Below are positions 19,199 to 28,361 of a stretch of 64,000 bases of DNA, one piece after another. Numbering within the stretch: the stretch's first letter is position 1; each line of letters begins with the position of its first letter. Made by a program: the position numbers and the translations under genes. The stretch spans positions 2,632,001 to 2,696,000 of the forward strand of contig NZ_CP092334.1 of the NCBI RefSeq assembly GCF_018595685.2. The letters run 5' to 3'. Under the pieces are notes generated by a model. That model had not been told where the DNA came from and ran no database searches. It saw only the letters and a list, made by a program, of their open reading frames with translations. This DNA is from Flavihumibacter rivuli (lineage in GTDB: Bacteria; Bacteroidota; Bacteroidia; Chitinophagales; Chitinophagaceae).

Positions 19199-19801
19199 CT
19201 ATTTAATCATCTGCCTGAACGTCAGGTTGATCCTTGGCGTTTTCACCCTTGCCATTTTGGGGATACTGTGCAGCCAATGGGTTTGGGTAGTGCCGGCCAT
19301 GACGAGCAGGCTGCCGTGCTGCAGGTTGACGGATAGGGTTTCCTTCGCCTGCCGGTGCCGTAAGGAGAACCTACGCTCTGCACCCAGGCTCAGGGAGGCA
19401 ATGGTCCCATTCTTTACGAGGTCAATCTCATCATCACTATGCCAGGCCATACCTTCTTCCCCGTTATGGTAAAGGTTCAGGAGACAGGAATTGAAGCGGG
19501 TGCCGGACCTTTCCTCCACGATCTTTTTCAGCTCCAATAATTCTTTGTTCCACAACAATGCCTGTCTTGTGATCTTGGAATAGGTGTACCCATATTCGTT
19601 ATCCCCATACCAGGCCACCTTTCTTTTGGTGATGATATGTTTTCCAAAGATGATGGCTTCATCATGTCGCCATTCAACTTTCTTCATCAGTTGATCATAA
19701 TAGTGATCGGCAGTGGGAAGGTCCATGACCCTTCCGTAATAACGCACATCCCCATCTGCCGGGAGTAGTTGAATGATTTCTTCGGAGGTAAACAGTTCCA
19801 T
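19199..19801 (-). CDS. AlkB-like 2-oxoglutarate/Fe(II) DNA dealkylase
   Basis: A 200-residue dioxygenase of the ALKBH2/3-like type, which repairs N1-methyladenine and N3-methylcytosine by oxidative demethylation. The iron ligands are His121 and Asp123 in WHSDDE and His178 in THWLHS. The 2-oxoglutarate-binding RxNxTxR motif is RINLTFR (Arg190-Arg196). The nucleotide-recognition lid contains KVAWYGDNEYGYTYS. Length is usual for the family. It lies beside two Ada-type genes on the same strand, consistent with an alkylation-damage group, though the gaps contain repeats and the genes may not share one transcript. The short tract after the stop is the CACAT-rich sequence and the REP-like repeat. 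Confidence 0.92.
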   Translation of the reverse strand: MELFTSEEIIQLLPADGDVRYYGRVMDLPTADHYYDQLMKKVEWRHDEAIIFGKHIITKRKVAWYGDNEYGYTYSKITRQALLWNKELLELKKIVEERSGTRFNSCLLNLYHNGEEGMAWHSDDEIDLVKNGTIASLSLGAERRFSLRHRQAKETLSVNLQHGSLLVMAGTTQTHWLHSIPKMARVKTPRINLTFRQMIK

Positions 19802-19877
19802 GTGTGCAGAAAATTAAATTGTTGTGATGTTGTCGAACCAATTTTAATCTAACCTGAGTAAGGTCTCTTGCTGGAAT

Positions 19878-19956
19878 GGGGCCACGAAGACTCGAAGACT
19901 CGAAGGAACACAAAGACGCCTTAGTGAAACTTAGTGTCTTTGTGCCTTCGTGGCCC
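19878..19956. repeat. Palindromic repeat GGCCACGAAG, gene-less copy A
   Basis: 79-bp palindrome-like repeat with exact 11-bp ends (GGGCCACGAAG / CTTCGTGGCCC) and an inner 9-bp stem (CACAAAGAC at 19909-19917, GTCTTTGTG at 19936-19944). It belongs to the same family as copy B (49681-49756) and the arms around the GxxExxY gene (53708-54220). Its right half encodes the last 11 residues and the stop codon of the Ada zinc-domain gene. Confidence 0.85.
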
Positions 19957-20205
19957 ATACTCTTTCTTCCACTTTTCATACGCCTCTTTCATGCAATGCC
20001 CGCAGGGCCTGTACCCCATTGCCAATGCCTCATCAGCAGATGAAAAGAAAACCCGGTTGTTGGCCTTCATGCGCTTGCCACTGCTGCAATCCAACCGACC
20101 ATAGATCTTCAGCTTCCTGTTCCCGGCAAGTTTCACCTCACCATTCCTTAGCAAGCGGAATAATTGGGAAGAACTGATTTGGTGATGATAAAAAAACTTA
20201 TTCAT
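19921..20205 (-). CDS. Stand-alone Ada-type metal-binding domain protein
   Basis: A 94-residue protein matching the zinc domain of Ada without the AraC or methyltransferase parts. The core is GRLDCSSGKRMK followed by ADEALAMGYRPCGHCM. Cys40, Cys68 and Cys71 align with three of Ada's four zinc Cys residues. The Cys that in Ada accepts a methyl group from phosphotriesters has no counterpart, so it is unlikely to repair in the same way. The last 11 residues (GPRRHKDTKFH) and the stop are encoded by palindromic repeat copy A, so the native end was probably shorter or different. It lies between the AlkB-like and AraC-MGMT genes. Confidence 0.8.
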   Translation of the reverse strand: MNKFFYHHQISSSQLFRLLRNGEVKLAGNRKLKIYGRLDCSSGKRMKANNRVFFSSADEALAMGYRPCGHCMKEAYEKWKKEYGPRRHKDTKFH

Positions 20206-20296
20206 TGCGCATCCTATCTTTCATGGATTGGAGTATACCATATCGAATGGAGCACATTTTCAATCGTGCCTAACTAGCGCAGCAGAGGGGGTGTCT

Positions 20297-20337
20297 ACAT
20301 TTTCACATCTTCTCATCTCCACATCTCCTCATCACCT
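20297..20337. repeat. CACAT/CTCAT-rich low-complexity tract
   Basis: Short run of TTTTCACATCTTCTCATCTCCACATC-type words. Similar tracts occur at 19183-19200 and 22048-22092. Confidence 0.5.
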
Positions 20338-20344
20338 GCCTTTG

Positions 20345-20402
20345 TCTGCCGAAGCCTTAGCGCAGGCAGGCCTTAGTCCATCGAAGCTTCAGCGTAGGCG
20401 GA
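20345..20402. repeat. Dispersed REP-like repeat (GAAGCTTCAGCG family), copy 2
   Basis: Contains TGCCGAAGCCTTAGCGCAGGCAGG and TCGAAGCTTCAGCGTAGGCGGA-like blocks, matching the repeat at 19102-19175. It overlaps the 3' end of the Ada-like gene and supplies its last residues. Confidence 0.7.
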
Positions 20403-21236
20403 TCCCCTCGCTCCTTCCCACGCAATGATGGCAGCCTTCCGGGTTGGTCCCCACATATAGCCGCCAATGGCACCCGTGGCCTGGATCACGCGGTGACAGG
20501 GGATCAGGAAGGCAACCGGGTTGGAACCGATGGCAGTACCGACAGCCCTGCTGGCATTGGGCTGGCTGATCTCCCTGGCTACCTGTCCATAGGTGGCCAG
20601 TTTACCCATGGGAATCTTCAGAAGGGTTTCCCATACTTTCAACTGAAAGGGTGAGCCCTTGAGGTGTAACTTGATCTCCTGCAACCTCGACCAGTCCTGG
20701 TTGAAAATATAGAGCGCATTTTGTTGGATCATGTCCACTACCTGGTGGTAGCCTGCTTTCGGGAATTGTTGCTGCAGTAATTCAAAACCGGCAGCCTCGT
20801 CCTCTACAAAGGCCATATGGCAGATCCCTTTTTCTGTAGAAGCGACGAGTACCTTACCGAATGGTGTTTCCGCAAAACTGTAGTTTATGGAGAGCTTCTC
20901 GCCACCATTCTTGAATTCACCCGGTGTCATGCCTTCGATCTTCACGAACAGGTCGTGCAAACGACTGGTACCGGATAATCCCGCTTCAGCAGCGGCATCG
21001 AAAAGGGTAGCGCCCTCCTTCGTCAGGATGGTCTTGGCATATTCCAGGTTGAGGTATTGCAGGAATTTCTTCGGGCTCACGCCTGCCCAGTCCGTGAACA
21101 TCCGCTGGAAATGGAAGGGACTGAGGTGCACTTTCTCCGCCACCAGGTCAAGGTCAGGTTGCTCCCTGAAATTGTCCCGGAGGTATTCTATCGCTTTGGC
21201 GATCCGGTCGAAATTGAGCTGTTGCTGCTGGTTCAT
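20373..21236 (-). CDS. Bifunctional AraC regulator / O6-methylguanine-DNA methyltransferase (Ada C-terminal type)
   Basis: A 287-residue protein equal to Ada without its zinc domain. Residues 13-108 are an AraC double helix-turn-helix (VHLSPFHFQRMFTDWAGVSPKKF). Residues about 115-275 are the O6-alkylguanine transferase with the acceptor motif PCHRV (Cys247) preceded by GSNPVAFLI and the SRAVGTAIGSNP helix. It repairs O6-methylguanine by a suicide transfer and may regulate alkylation genes. The final residues after IIAWEGARG (about SAYAEASMD) are encoded by the REP-like repeat, so the native C-terminus has been replaced or extended. The separate zinc-domain gene lies 167 bp downstream on the same strand. 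Confidence 0.9.
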   Translation of the reverse strand: MNQQQQLNFDRIAKAIEYLRDNFREQPDLDLVAEKVHLSPFHFQRMFTDWAGVSPKKFLQYLNLEYAKTILTKEGATLFDAAAEAGLSGTSRLHDLFVKIEGMTPGEFKNGGEKLSINYSFAETPFGKVLVASTEKGICHMAFVEDEAAGFELLQQQFPKAGYHQVVDMIQQNALYIFNQDWSRLQEIKLHLKGSPFQLKVWETLLKIPMGKLATYGQVAREISQPNASRAVGTAIGSNPVAFLIPCHRVIQATGAIGGYMWGPTRKAAIIAWEGARGSAYAEASMD

Positions 21237-21359
21237 ACATTCCTGAATTGTACCCCAAAGCTAGGAAGGTGGGGTGGGATCCTGAACCCGAATCTTGCGG
21301 AGTTGGGAAACTATGCGTTTAAATGGAACTATCGCCAAGGAAGGGGTAGTCAACCTTTG

Positions 21360-22125
21360 CAGGGACTCTCGAAGGGGCTACTGTGTACCCACATCTTTAG
21401 ATTAATTTACCCCCAGCGGGGTCTCCCGAAGGGGACCCCGATGTATAAAAGGCAAAATAGTTTATACATCCGATAGGTAAGCTCATCTTCCAACTACCCG
21501 TTGGTCATAAGACACAACGGGGGCGACGGGGAGTGTTAAATCTTTTCACCCTATAGTGGTACTCTTCAATAGTCCCCATTGAGTTTTCACCCTACTATTC
21601 ATCAGGGTCCCCTGCGGGAGACCCTGCTGAGGTGAAATATTAACGCATCCAACTGCTAATCTCAGCTTTCAACTACCCGTTGGTCATAAGACACAACGGG
21701 GGCAACGGGAGGGGCGTTAAATCTTTTCACCCCATAGTGGTAATCTTCAAGAATCCCCAGTGAATTTTCACCCTACTATTCATCAGGGTCCCCTGCGGGA
21801 GACCCTGCTGAGGTGAAATATTAACGCATCCAACAGCTAATCTCAGCTTTCAACTACCCGTTGGTCATAAGAAACAACGAGGGCAACGGGAGGGGCTTTA
21901 AATCTTTTCACCCCATAGTGGTACTCTTCAATAGTCCCCAGTGAGTTTTCACCCTACTATTCATCAGGGTCCCCTGCGGGAGACCCTGATGGGGTGGGAA
22001 GTTGTTGTTAAAGTTTATGGGATACCTCCCTAGTGGTTGGAGCAAGATCCACATATCCACATGTTCACATTTTCACATGTCCACATATTTTTTCCTCAGC
22101 AGGGTCTCTCGCAGAGGACCCTGAT
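21360..22125. repeat. Tandem ~180-bp hairpin-rich repeat array (three units plus flanking hairpins)
   Basis: The gap 21237-22221 carries no convincing gene. It holds three head-to-tail units starting at 21491, 21670 and 21851 (periods 179 and 181 bp). The units are nearly identical until the third diverges after about 21990. Each unit opens with CCCGTTG ... CAACGGG (in unit 3 one arm is CAACGAG). Each later has TTTTCACC ... GGTGAAA enclosing a CAGGGTC ... GACCCTG hairpin (hairpins at 21603-21626, 21784-21807 and 21965-21988; the outer GGTGAAA is lost in unit 3). Related single hairpins lie at 21417-21440 (CGGGGTC/GACCCCG) and 22100-22123. It looks like a structured repeat or ncRNA array rather than coding DNA. 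Confidence 0.85.
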
Positions 22126-22221
22126 GTCCAATACAACGTGGGGGGCAGCTTGTAGACCCCAATACGGCTATAGCATTAATTCGCTTTTACTAAACCTGCT
22201 ATCCGCAATTCCACCCAAAGC

Positions 22222-23286
22222 CTAGCCCGACACCAACCCTTCTCCCCCTTTCCTGAACTGGTCGATCTGACGGTGCATAACTGCGAACCAGAGCGGTGGC
22301 ACCAGCGCCAAAAGGATCATACCCGGGTAGCCCGTAGGCATTTGTGGGCTTTCATCGAAGTGACGGAGGATCTGGTACTTCCTGCTGGCCAGGTAATGGT
22401 GGTCGCTATGCCGCGACAACTCCAGCAATACCAACCTGCCCAGTGGATGGTTGGAATTCCAGGAGTGAATGGGTAGAACCCGTTCATATTTCCCATTGAC
22501 CTTCCTGCGTTGCAATCCATAATGTTCGATATAATTCACCGACTCCAGCAATAAGAACCCGATTGTCGCTGCTGCTATGAAAAGCAACATGGTCTTCGAA
22601 CCAAATGCCAATCCAATAGCCCCAACAAACAACAATTGGATCACCTGGAAACGCAGCATTTCATTCGGCCAGGAGAATGCCGGCCTGTTGAACTTCCCCA
22701 GGCGCTTTGCTTCCAGTCTCCATGCTGATAACCAACTTCCATAAATGGAGCGGAAATAAAAAGCATACACTGATTCCCCATAACGCGCAGATGCCGGGTC
22801 TTCATCGGTGGATACATGCTTATGGTGTCCCTTGTTGTGTTCGATGAAGAAATGCATATAGAGGGAGGTCAACAGCAGGGCCTTGCTCATCCATTGTTCG
22901 TGCCAGGTAACCCGATGTCCCAACTCATGCGCAGCATTTATTCCAAGGATTCCACAGGACATACCGAAAGAAAGGGTCAGGCCAACCTGCTCGAGTGTGG
23001 TCAATGGTGTATAGGTAACGCGGTAGAGAAAATATACCAGTAAGGCATATTGGGCTGGTACCAGGCCATACAATAACCAATCGTAGAAACTGTCCTTCTT
23101 AGCCATTTCCTCCTCCAACTCAGTAAGGTTATGGGTAGAACCCACGGTAAACAGTTCCATTAGCGGAAGAAGTCCAAACAATACCGCGACAGCGGTGAAG
23201 GTCCACCATCCCTGGCTTCCCAGTGAGAAAGCAACAATGACCGGCGTCAGGTAAACAAAAAGGTATTTCGATCCCTTCCAATGCAT
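22222..23286 (-). CDS. AlkB-type alkane/fatty-acid hydroxylase, integral membrane diiron enzyme
   Basis: A 354-residue membrane non-haem diiron monooxygenase. I start at Met 23286 (HWKGSKYLFVYLTPVIVAFS, first membrane helix); the frame is open 42 codons upstream but without sense. The histidine boxes are HELGHR, HNKGHH and HSDHH, plus NYIEHYGLQR, the full alkane 1-monooxygenase set. Several hydrophobic helices lie before the first box. Alkane-hydroxylase-like proteins in Bacteroidota often act on fatty or other long-chain substrates, so the substrate is not certain. No rubredoxin or rubredoxin reductase gene is adjacent. Confidence 0.9.
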   Translation of the reverse strand: MHWKGSKYLFVYLTPVIVAFSLGSQGWWTFTAVAVLFGLLPLMELFTVGSTHNLTELEEEMAKKDSFYDWLLYGLVPAQYALLVYFLYRVTYTPLTTLEQVGLTLSFGMSCGILGINAAHELGHRVTWHEQWMSKALLLTSLYMHFFIEHNKGHHKHVSTDEDPASARYGESVYAFYFRSIYGSWLSAWRLEAKRLGKFNRPAFSWPNEMLRFQVIQLLFVGAIGLAFGSKTMLLFIAAATIGFLLLESVNYIEHYGLQRRKVNGKYERVLPIHSWNSNHPLGRLVLLELSRHSDHHYLASRKYQILRHFDESPQMPTGYPGMILLALVPPLWFAVMHRQIDQFRKGGEGLVSG

Positions 23287-23394
23287 GGCAAACAAGATTA
23301 GCTTATCCCAATTTAAGCATAATCGCCGGCTACAGCAAGGATGGTTGAACAGGCCAGTAAGAAGAATGACAGAAAAATCGGATGAAAAAATTAA

Positions 23395-24452
<1,058 letters not shown>

Positions 24453-24533
24453 TTAGCTTGTGTTATCAATAGCCAAAGCTACAGAGTAGTTGTAAGGACG
24501 GTGTTGCCTGAATCAAATCAAGACCTACGAAAA

Positions 24534-25433
24534 TCAAGCATTCCTGAATTTGAGGGGACTGGTACCCATATGCTTCTTGAAGAAATTATTGAAATGGGTG
24601 ACCTCACTAAATCCCAGGGAATAGGCGATCTCGCTCACATTCCAGGTGCTGTGTTTCAGTAGTATCTTGGCTTCCTGCAGCAGGCGCTCTGCGATCACCT
24701 GGGTGGTGGTTTTATCCGTTACTTCCTTAACCGCGCGGTTCAGGTGGTTCACGTGCACATTCAGCTGTTGGGCAAATTCAGTGGCCGACCGCAGCGCAAC
24801 AACTGGGTGCGCATCTTCAATAGGGAACTGGCGTTCCAGCAATTCGAGGAACAGCGTGGCGATACGCTGGGAGGCATTGATGCGTTGTTTACCCAGGGAA
24901 GAAACAGGCTCCATCTTCAGGGCAAAATGCAGTAGTTCAAAAACAAGGTTGCGCAGCATGTCATATTTGTGGGCATACTCGGAAGCGATCTCTTCCTGCA
25001 TCCGGGCAAATACCTGCCTGACCTTCTCTACCTGTTCATCAGTCAATTCATACACATGGTTACCCCCGGGCTGGAAAACCTCATACTGGTTAAGATTCCC
25101 GAAATGGCTGAAGAAGTGCTGGTTGAAAATGCAGAAAAAACCGCTCCTTATCTTCTCGGTATACTCCCACTTATAAGGGATTTTTGGATTGGAAAAACTG
25201 AGCGCCTGCTTCTTAACCTCTACCACTTTATCGGCATAATGAACCCTGGCAGGACCAACCACCAGCATCACCTTGTAGAAATCCCTGCGCTTATAGGGTA
25301 CCGGCTGGGCATTTTCCCCAACATAGGGATCAAGCGGGAATACATTGAAATGACCGATCTCATTGCGGATATTATCCGGCAACCAGTTAAACTTACGCTT
25401 GTAAAAATCCTCAATGGATTCCACCTTGTTCAT
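24534..25433 (-). CDS. AraC-family transcriptional regulator
   Basis: A 299-residue regulator with an N-terminal ligand-binding cupin-like region (YKRRDFYKVMLVVGPARVHY) and a C-terminal AraC helix-turn-helix pair. The end carries WNVSEIAYSLGFSEVTHFNNFF and GTSPLKFRNA. It precedes the aldo/keto reductase gene on the same strand and is divergent from the SDR gene at 25725; it probably controls one or both. Confidence 0.9.
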   Translation of the reverse strand: MNKVESIEDFYKRKFNWLPDNIRNEIGHFNVFPLDPYVGENAQPVPYKRRDFYKVMLVVGPARVHYADKVVEVKKQALSFSNPKIPYKWEYTEKIRSGFFCIFNQHFFSHFGNLNQYEVFQPGGNHVYELTDEQVEKVRQVFARMQEEIASEYAHKYDMLRNLVFELLHFALKMEPVSSLGKQRINASQRIATLFLELLERQFPIEDAHPVVALRSATEFAQQLNVHVNHLNRAVKEVTDKTTTQVIAERLLQEAKILLKHSTWNVSEIAYSLGFSEVTHFNNFFKKHMGTSPLKFRNA

Positions 25434-25653
25434 GTTCCTAAAGTTACACTTTTCAAATAAGGAAAACTGTCACAAGAATACCGGCAACCATTGGCCCAGT
25501 CTAACAGAAATCCAATCATTTCTTACAATATTCAAACCACCAAGGAATACCCATACTGCCAGCCAGTAACAATCAATCGCCCATGCTATCGGAATTAATA
25601 ATCACCCTTGAGCGACCACAACCAAATACCTACTATTTAGTACATTTATAGAA

Positions 25654-25678
25654 GGGGTATTTTAAGGAAAATAGCCCC
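25654..25678 (+). promoter_or_regulatory. Leader hairpin upstream of SDR gene
   Basis: GGGGTATTTT and AAAATAGCCCC form a stem with one bulged G and an AAGG loop, about 47 bp before the SDR start. It could be a 5'-UTR structure or protein site; nothing else supports a function. Confidence 0.25.
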
Positions 25679-25724
25679 TCCCTTTCTCCACCCATTTATT
25701 GGTTCACCTTATCAACCATCAACC

Positions 25725-26477
25725 ATGAAAGATCTTGCCAACAAAGTAGCCATCGTAACCGGCGCAGGTTCCGGTATCGGTCATTCCATTGCCGTTCTTT
25801 TTGCAGAAGAAGGAGCCAACGTTGTGGTTTCGGATATCAATGAAAAAGGGGGCAATGAAACGGTAACGGCCATCCGGTCAAAAGGAGGCGAGGCCATCTT
25901 CGTTAAAGCTGACACCTCCAGTGCAAAGGATAATGAAGCACTGGTATCAGCCGCTGTAAAGCAATACGGGGCACTGCATATTGCAGTGAACAATGCAGGC
26001 ATAGCTGGTCCCAGCGCCCCCACCGGTGAATACCCCATCGATGGCTGGGAAAAGGTCATCGCGGTCAACCTCAATGGGGTCTTCTATGGCATGCGTTACC
26101 AGATCCCTGCTATGCTGGAATCGGGCTATGGCAGCATCATCAATATCTCCTCCATCCTGGGCAGTGTAGGCTTTGCCAATGCGCCCGCCTATGTGGCTGC
26201 CAAGCATGGTGTAGTGGGACTGACCAAGAATGCGGCGTTGGAATATGGCACACAAAACATCAGGGCAAATTCGATCGGGCCAGGCTTCATCATGACCCCC
26301 TTACTGGAGAACAACCTCGATGAAGCCACACTAAAGTTCCTTGAGACCAAACATTCCCTTGGCAGGCTGGGCCAACCCGGGGAAGTAGCAGAACTGGCCT
26401 TATGGCTGGCCTCACCCAGGTCTTCCTTTGTAACGGGTTCCTATTATACGGTTGATGGCGGTTATACGGCACAGTAA
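25725..26477 (+). CDS. Short-chain dehydrogenase/reductase (classical SDR)
   Basis: A 250-residue NAD(P)-dependent dehydrogenase. It has the glycine motif TGAGSGIGHS (about residues 14-23), NNAGIAGP, the catalytic Ser in NISSILG, and the YVAAK motif (Tyr and Lys of YxxxK). The C-terminal VTGSYYTVDGGYTAQ is standard for this family. Often annotated as glucose 1-dehydrogenase-like, but substrate specificity cannot be read from sequence. It is divergent from the AraC gene. Confidence 0.92.
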   Translation: MKDLANKVAIVTGAGSGIGHSIAVLFAEEGANVVVSDINEKGGNETVTAIRSKGGEAIFVKADTSSAKDNEALVSAAVKQYGALHIAVNNAGIAGPSAPTGEYPIDGWEKVIAVNLNGVFYGMRYQIPAMLESGYGSIINISSILGSVGFANAPAYVAAKHGVVGLTKNAALEYGTQNIRANSIGPGFIMTPLLENNLDEATLKFLETKHSLGRLGQPGEVAELALWLASPRSSFVTGSYYTVDGGYTAQ

Positions 26478-26595
26478 GCTTTATGCCAATATCATACATT
26501 ATCACCCTAAAAATGAAGGATTCTGCCGCTGGTCCATTATCCGGTCGGCAAATCATCTGGTCAATTGTATATTCAGTTACCTAACTGTTTATACC

Positions 26596-27288
26596 GTGAC
26601 TAGTAATAAGCAAATGTCCAGATGGGCTGGAGTAGTGTACCTCGTAATCGTTATTACAGGAATGTTCAGCCTGGCCTATGTTCCCGGGCAACTCTTCATA
26701 TGGGACAACCCGGAAAAGACCTTCTCCAATATCCAGGCCAATGAGGGATTGTTACGTTTGAGCATAGCAGTTGGAGTGATCTGCTATATCGCCTTTACCA
26801 TTCTTCCCCTCCTGCTGTACCGGCTGCTAAGACCAGTCAACGAATGGTATGCAAGGATCATGGTGGTATTGGCACTAATCAGTGTCCCTATTTCTTTCCT
26901 CAACCTGCAACACAAATATGCCGTCCTCGACCTGCTCAATCCATCAAAGCAAGCACCCGGACAACCATTGTCCTCCCTTTACCAGGAAACCATGAATTAT
27001 TTGAACCATTATAATGATGGCATTCACATCGTGACGGTATTTTGGGGACTATGGCTCCTGCCTTTTGGCTACCTGGTTTACCGTTCAGGGATCTTGCCAA
27101 AATTCCTGGGGATACTGCTCATGCTGGGCTGCCTGGGTTATATGGTCAATTTCTTTGGGAATACCCTGATCAGGGATTACAGAACTATAGGCATTTCCAG
27201 CTATTTTGGCCTACTACCCGCCATAGGGGAAATCGGCACCTGCCTTTGGTTATTACTTGTAGGCGCAAGAGAATCTGCTAAAACTTAA
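26596..27288 (+). CDS. DUF4386 family membrane protein
   Basis: A 230-residue protein with about six hydrophobic helices (WAGVVYLVIVITGMFSLAYV; LSIAVGVICYIAFTILPLLL; IVTVFWGLWLLPFGYLVY; ILLMLGCLGYMVNFF; IGEIGTCLWLLLVGA). I choose the GTG at 26596, giving TSNKQMSRWAGVVYL, which matches the usual DUF4386 N-terminus; the ATG at 26614 is an alternative. The longer frame from 26452 overlaps the SDR gene and is not protein-like at its start. The function of DUF4386 is unknown. It is 12 bp before the DUF6326 gene, so they are probably cotranscribed. Confidence 0.8.
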   Translation: MTSNKQMSRWAGVVYLVIVITGMFSLAYVPGQLFIWDNPEKTFSNIQANEGLLRLSIAVGVICYIAFTILPLLLYRLLRPVNEWYARIMVVLALISVPISFLNLQHKYAVLDLLNPSKQAPGQPLSSLYQETMNYLNHYNDGIHIVTVFWGLWLLPFGYLVYRSGILPKFLGILLMLGCLGYMVNFFGNTLIRDYRTIGISSYFGLLPAIGEIGTCLWLLLVGARESAKT

Positions 27289-27300
27289 TAAGACTATCAC

Positions 27301-27732
27301 ATGAAAAAACAGGAACTGGAAGATTTCAAGGTAAATATCCGGCTCAAGCTAGCCGGCCTCTGGACAACTGTCATGTTCTGCTATATCTATGGCGACTATT
27401 TTGAATTGTATGTCCCGGGCAAAACAGAGAGCCTGATCAACGGGAACAATATGCTCGATAGCCCCATGAAATTATTCATCGCTAGCTTCCTGCTCGCTAC
27501 ACCTGCACTAATGATATTCCTTAACCTCATGCTGAAACCTGCCTTCTGCAAATGGTTGAACATAGGCCTCGCGATCTTCTTTTCCTTATTCACCGCATTG
27601 GTAGGCCTATCATCTATTTCCGAATGGAGGACCTTCTATGTATTCCTTGCTGCCCTTGAGTCCATCATTACGCTGGTGATTGCCTGGCAGGCCTGGCATT
27701 GGCCGAGACAAACTCAAAATACCGCCTTGTAA
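27301..27732 (+). CDS. DUF6326-like small membrane protein
   Basis: A 143-residue protein with about four membrane helices (LAGLWTTVMFCYIYGDYFEL; LFIASFLLATPALMIFLNLM; WLNIGLAIFFSLFTALVGL; VFLAALESIITLVIAWQAW). It matches the DUF6326 type as far as I recognise it; the function is unknown. It lies directly after the DUF4386 gene and its 3' end overlaps the convergent lipoprotein gene by 19 bp. Confidence 0.7.
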   Translation: MKKQELEDFKVNIRLKLAGLWTTVMFCYIYGDYFELYVPGKTESLINGNNMLDSPMKLFIASFLLATPALMIFLNLMLKPAFCKWLNIGLAIFFSLFTALVGLSSISEWRTFYVFLAALESIITLVIAWQAWHWPRQTQNTAL

Positions 27733-28223
27733 GTGATGGGGAAATCTTCCTGGCTCACACCTGTGCCAACGGAAATGGGGAAGATACCGGTACCCCTGTC
27801 AAACCGGTTCGCATACAGCAGGCCATCTTCTACCACTGCCATGGTATAGGTACCGGGAGCTAAGGTCAGCTGGAAGAACCCATTGGCATCGGATCGGGTA
27901 GTGGCGACAAGCCTGGTATTGAATCGTGAAAAGAAACCACCCCCTTTGGTGGACAGTTCCACATCATTCATCACCGTGTACTCATAGATCCTTAGCTCGC
28001 GTGATACCGGACAAGTGCGGCAATCGGGGGTTCCGCCCACCCCTGGCATACAATTGCCTTCAGTGAACCAAATGGTTCCATAAACGCCCTGGGTAATACT
28101 GACGCGGCCTTTGTTGCCCTCTTCAATGGAGCTTACATTACAACCAGCGGGGGCTTCCTGCTTCTTCTTATCACAGGAGCTGATGGAAACGAGTAGCGTT
28201 AGCAATAGTAGCAGCTTTCTCAT
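27714..28223 (-). CDS. Lipoprotein with carboxypeptidase-regulatory-like beta domain
   Basis: A 169-residue lipoprotein (lipobox VSISSCDKK, Cys17). Cys-rich N-terminal half (GCNV; NCMPGVGGTPDCRTCPV), then a beta-sandwich with SDANGFFQLTLAPGTYTMAVVEDG, which is the typical pattern of a carboxypeptidase regulatory-like fold. No enzymatic residues are recognisable. The 3' end overlaps the convergent DUF6326 gene by 19 bp. Confidence 0.7.
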   Translation of the reverse strand: MRKLLLLLTLLVSISSCDKKKQEAPAGCNVSSIEEGNKGRVSITQGVYGTIWFTEGNCMPGVGGTPDCRTCPVSRELRIYEYTVMNDVELSTKGGGFFSRFNTRLVATTRSDANGFFQLTLAPGTYTMAVVEDGLLYANRFDRGTGIFPISVGTGVSQEDFPITYKAVF

Positions 28224-28230
28224 GGCAGTG

Positions 28231-28248
28231 TTTTGTCATTTGACAAAA
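28231..28248. promoter_or_regulatory. Operator-like palindrome before lipoprotein gene
   Basis: TTTTGTCA and TGACAAAA, perfect 8-bp arms with a 2-bp centre, 8 bp upstream of the minus-strand start at 28223. It is in a position to block initiation or to form a hairpin in the leader. Confidence 0.35.
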
Positions 28249-28361
28249 TCCCCCGACCATTCGTTGCAGGTCATCCCCAACCCATTCTTCAATCAGGGGT
28301 TGTAGCCAGGGCGTTATGTATAACCAAGCCGTATACTACCCTGCAAAACATACCGGTGCGT

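Noticed and set aside
21491..21990. CRISPR array
   Set aside because: Units are about 180 bp and nearly identical throughout, with no short repeat/unique spacer pattern and no cas gene nearby.
22222..23286. DNA-repair AlkB
   Set aside because: This is the unrelated alkane-hydroxylase AlkB (three His boxes in a membrane protein). The repair-type AlkB is at 19199-19801.
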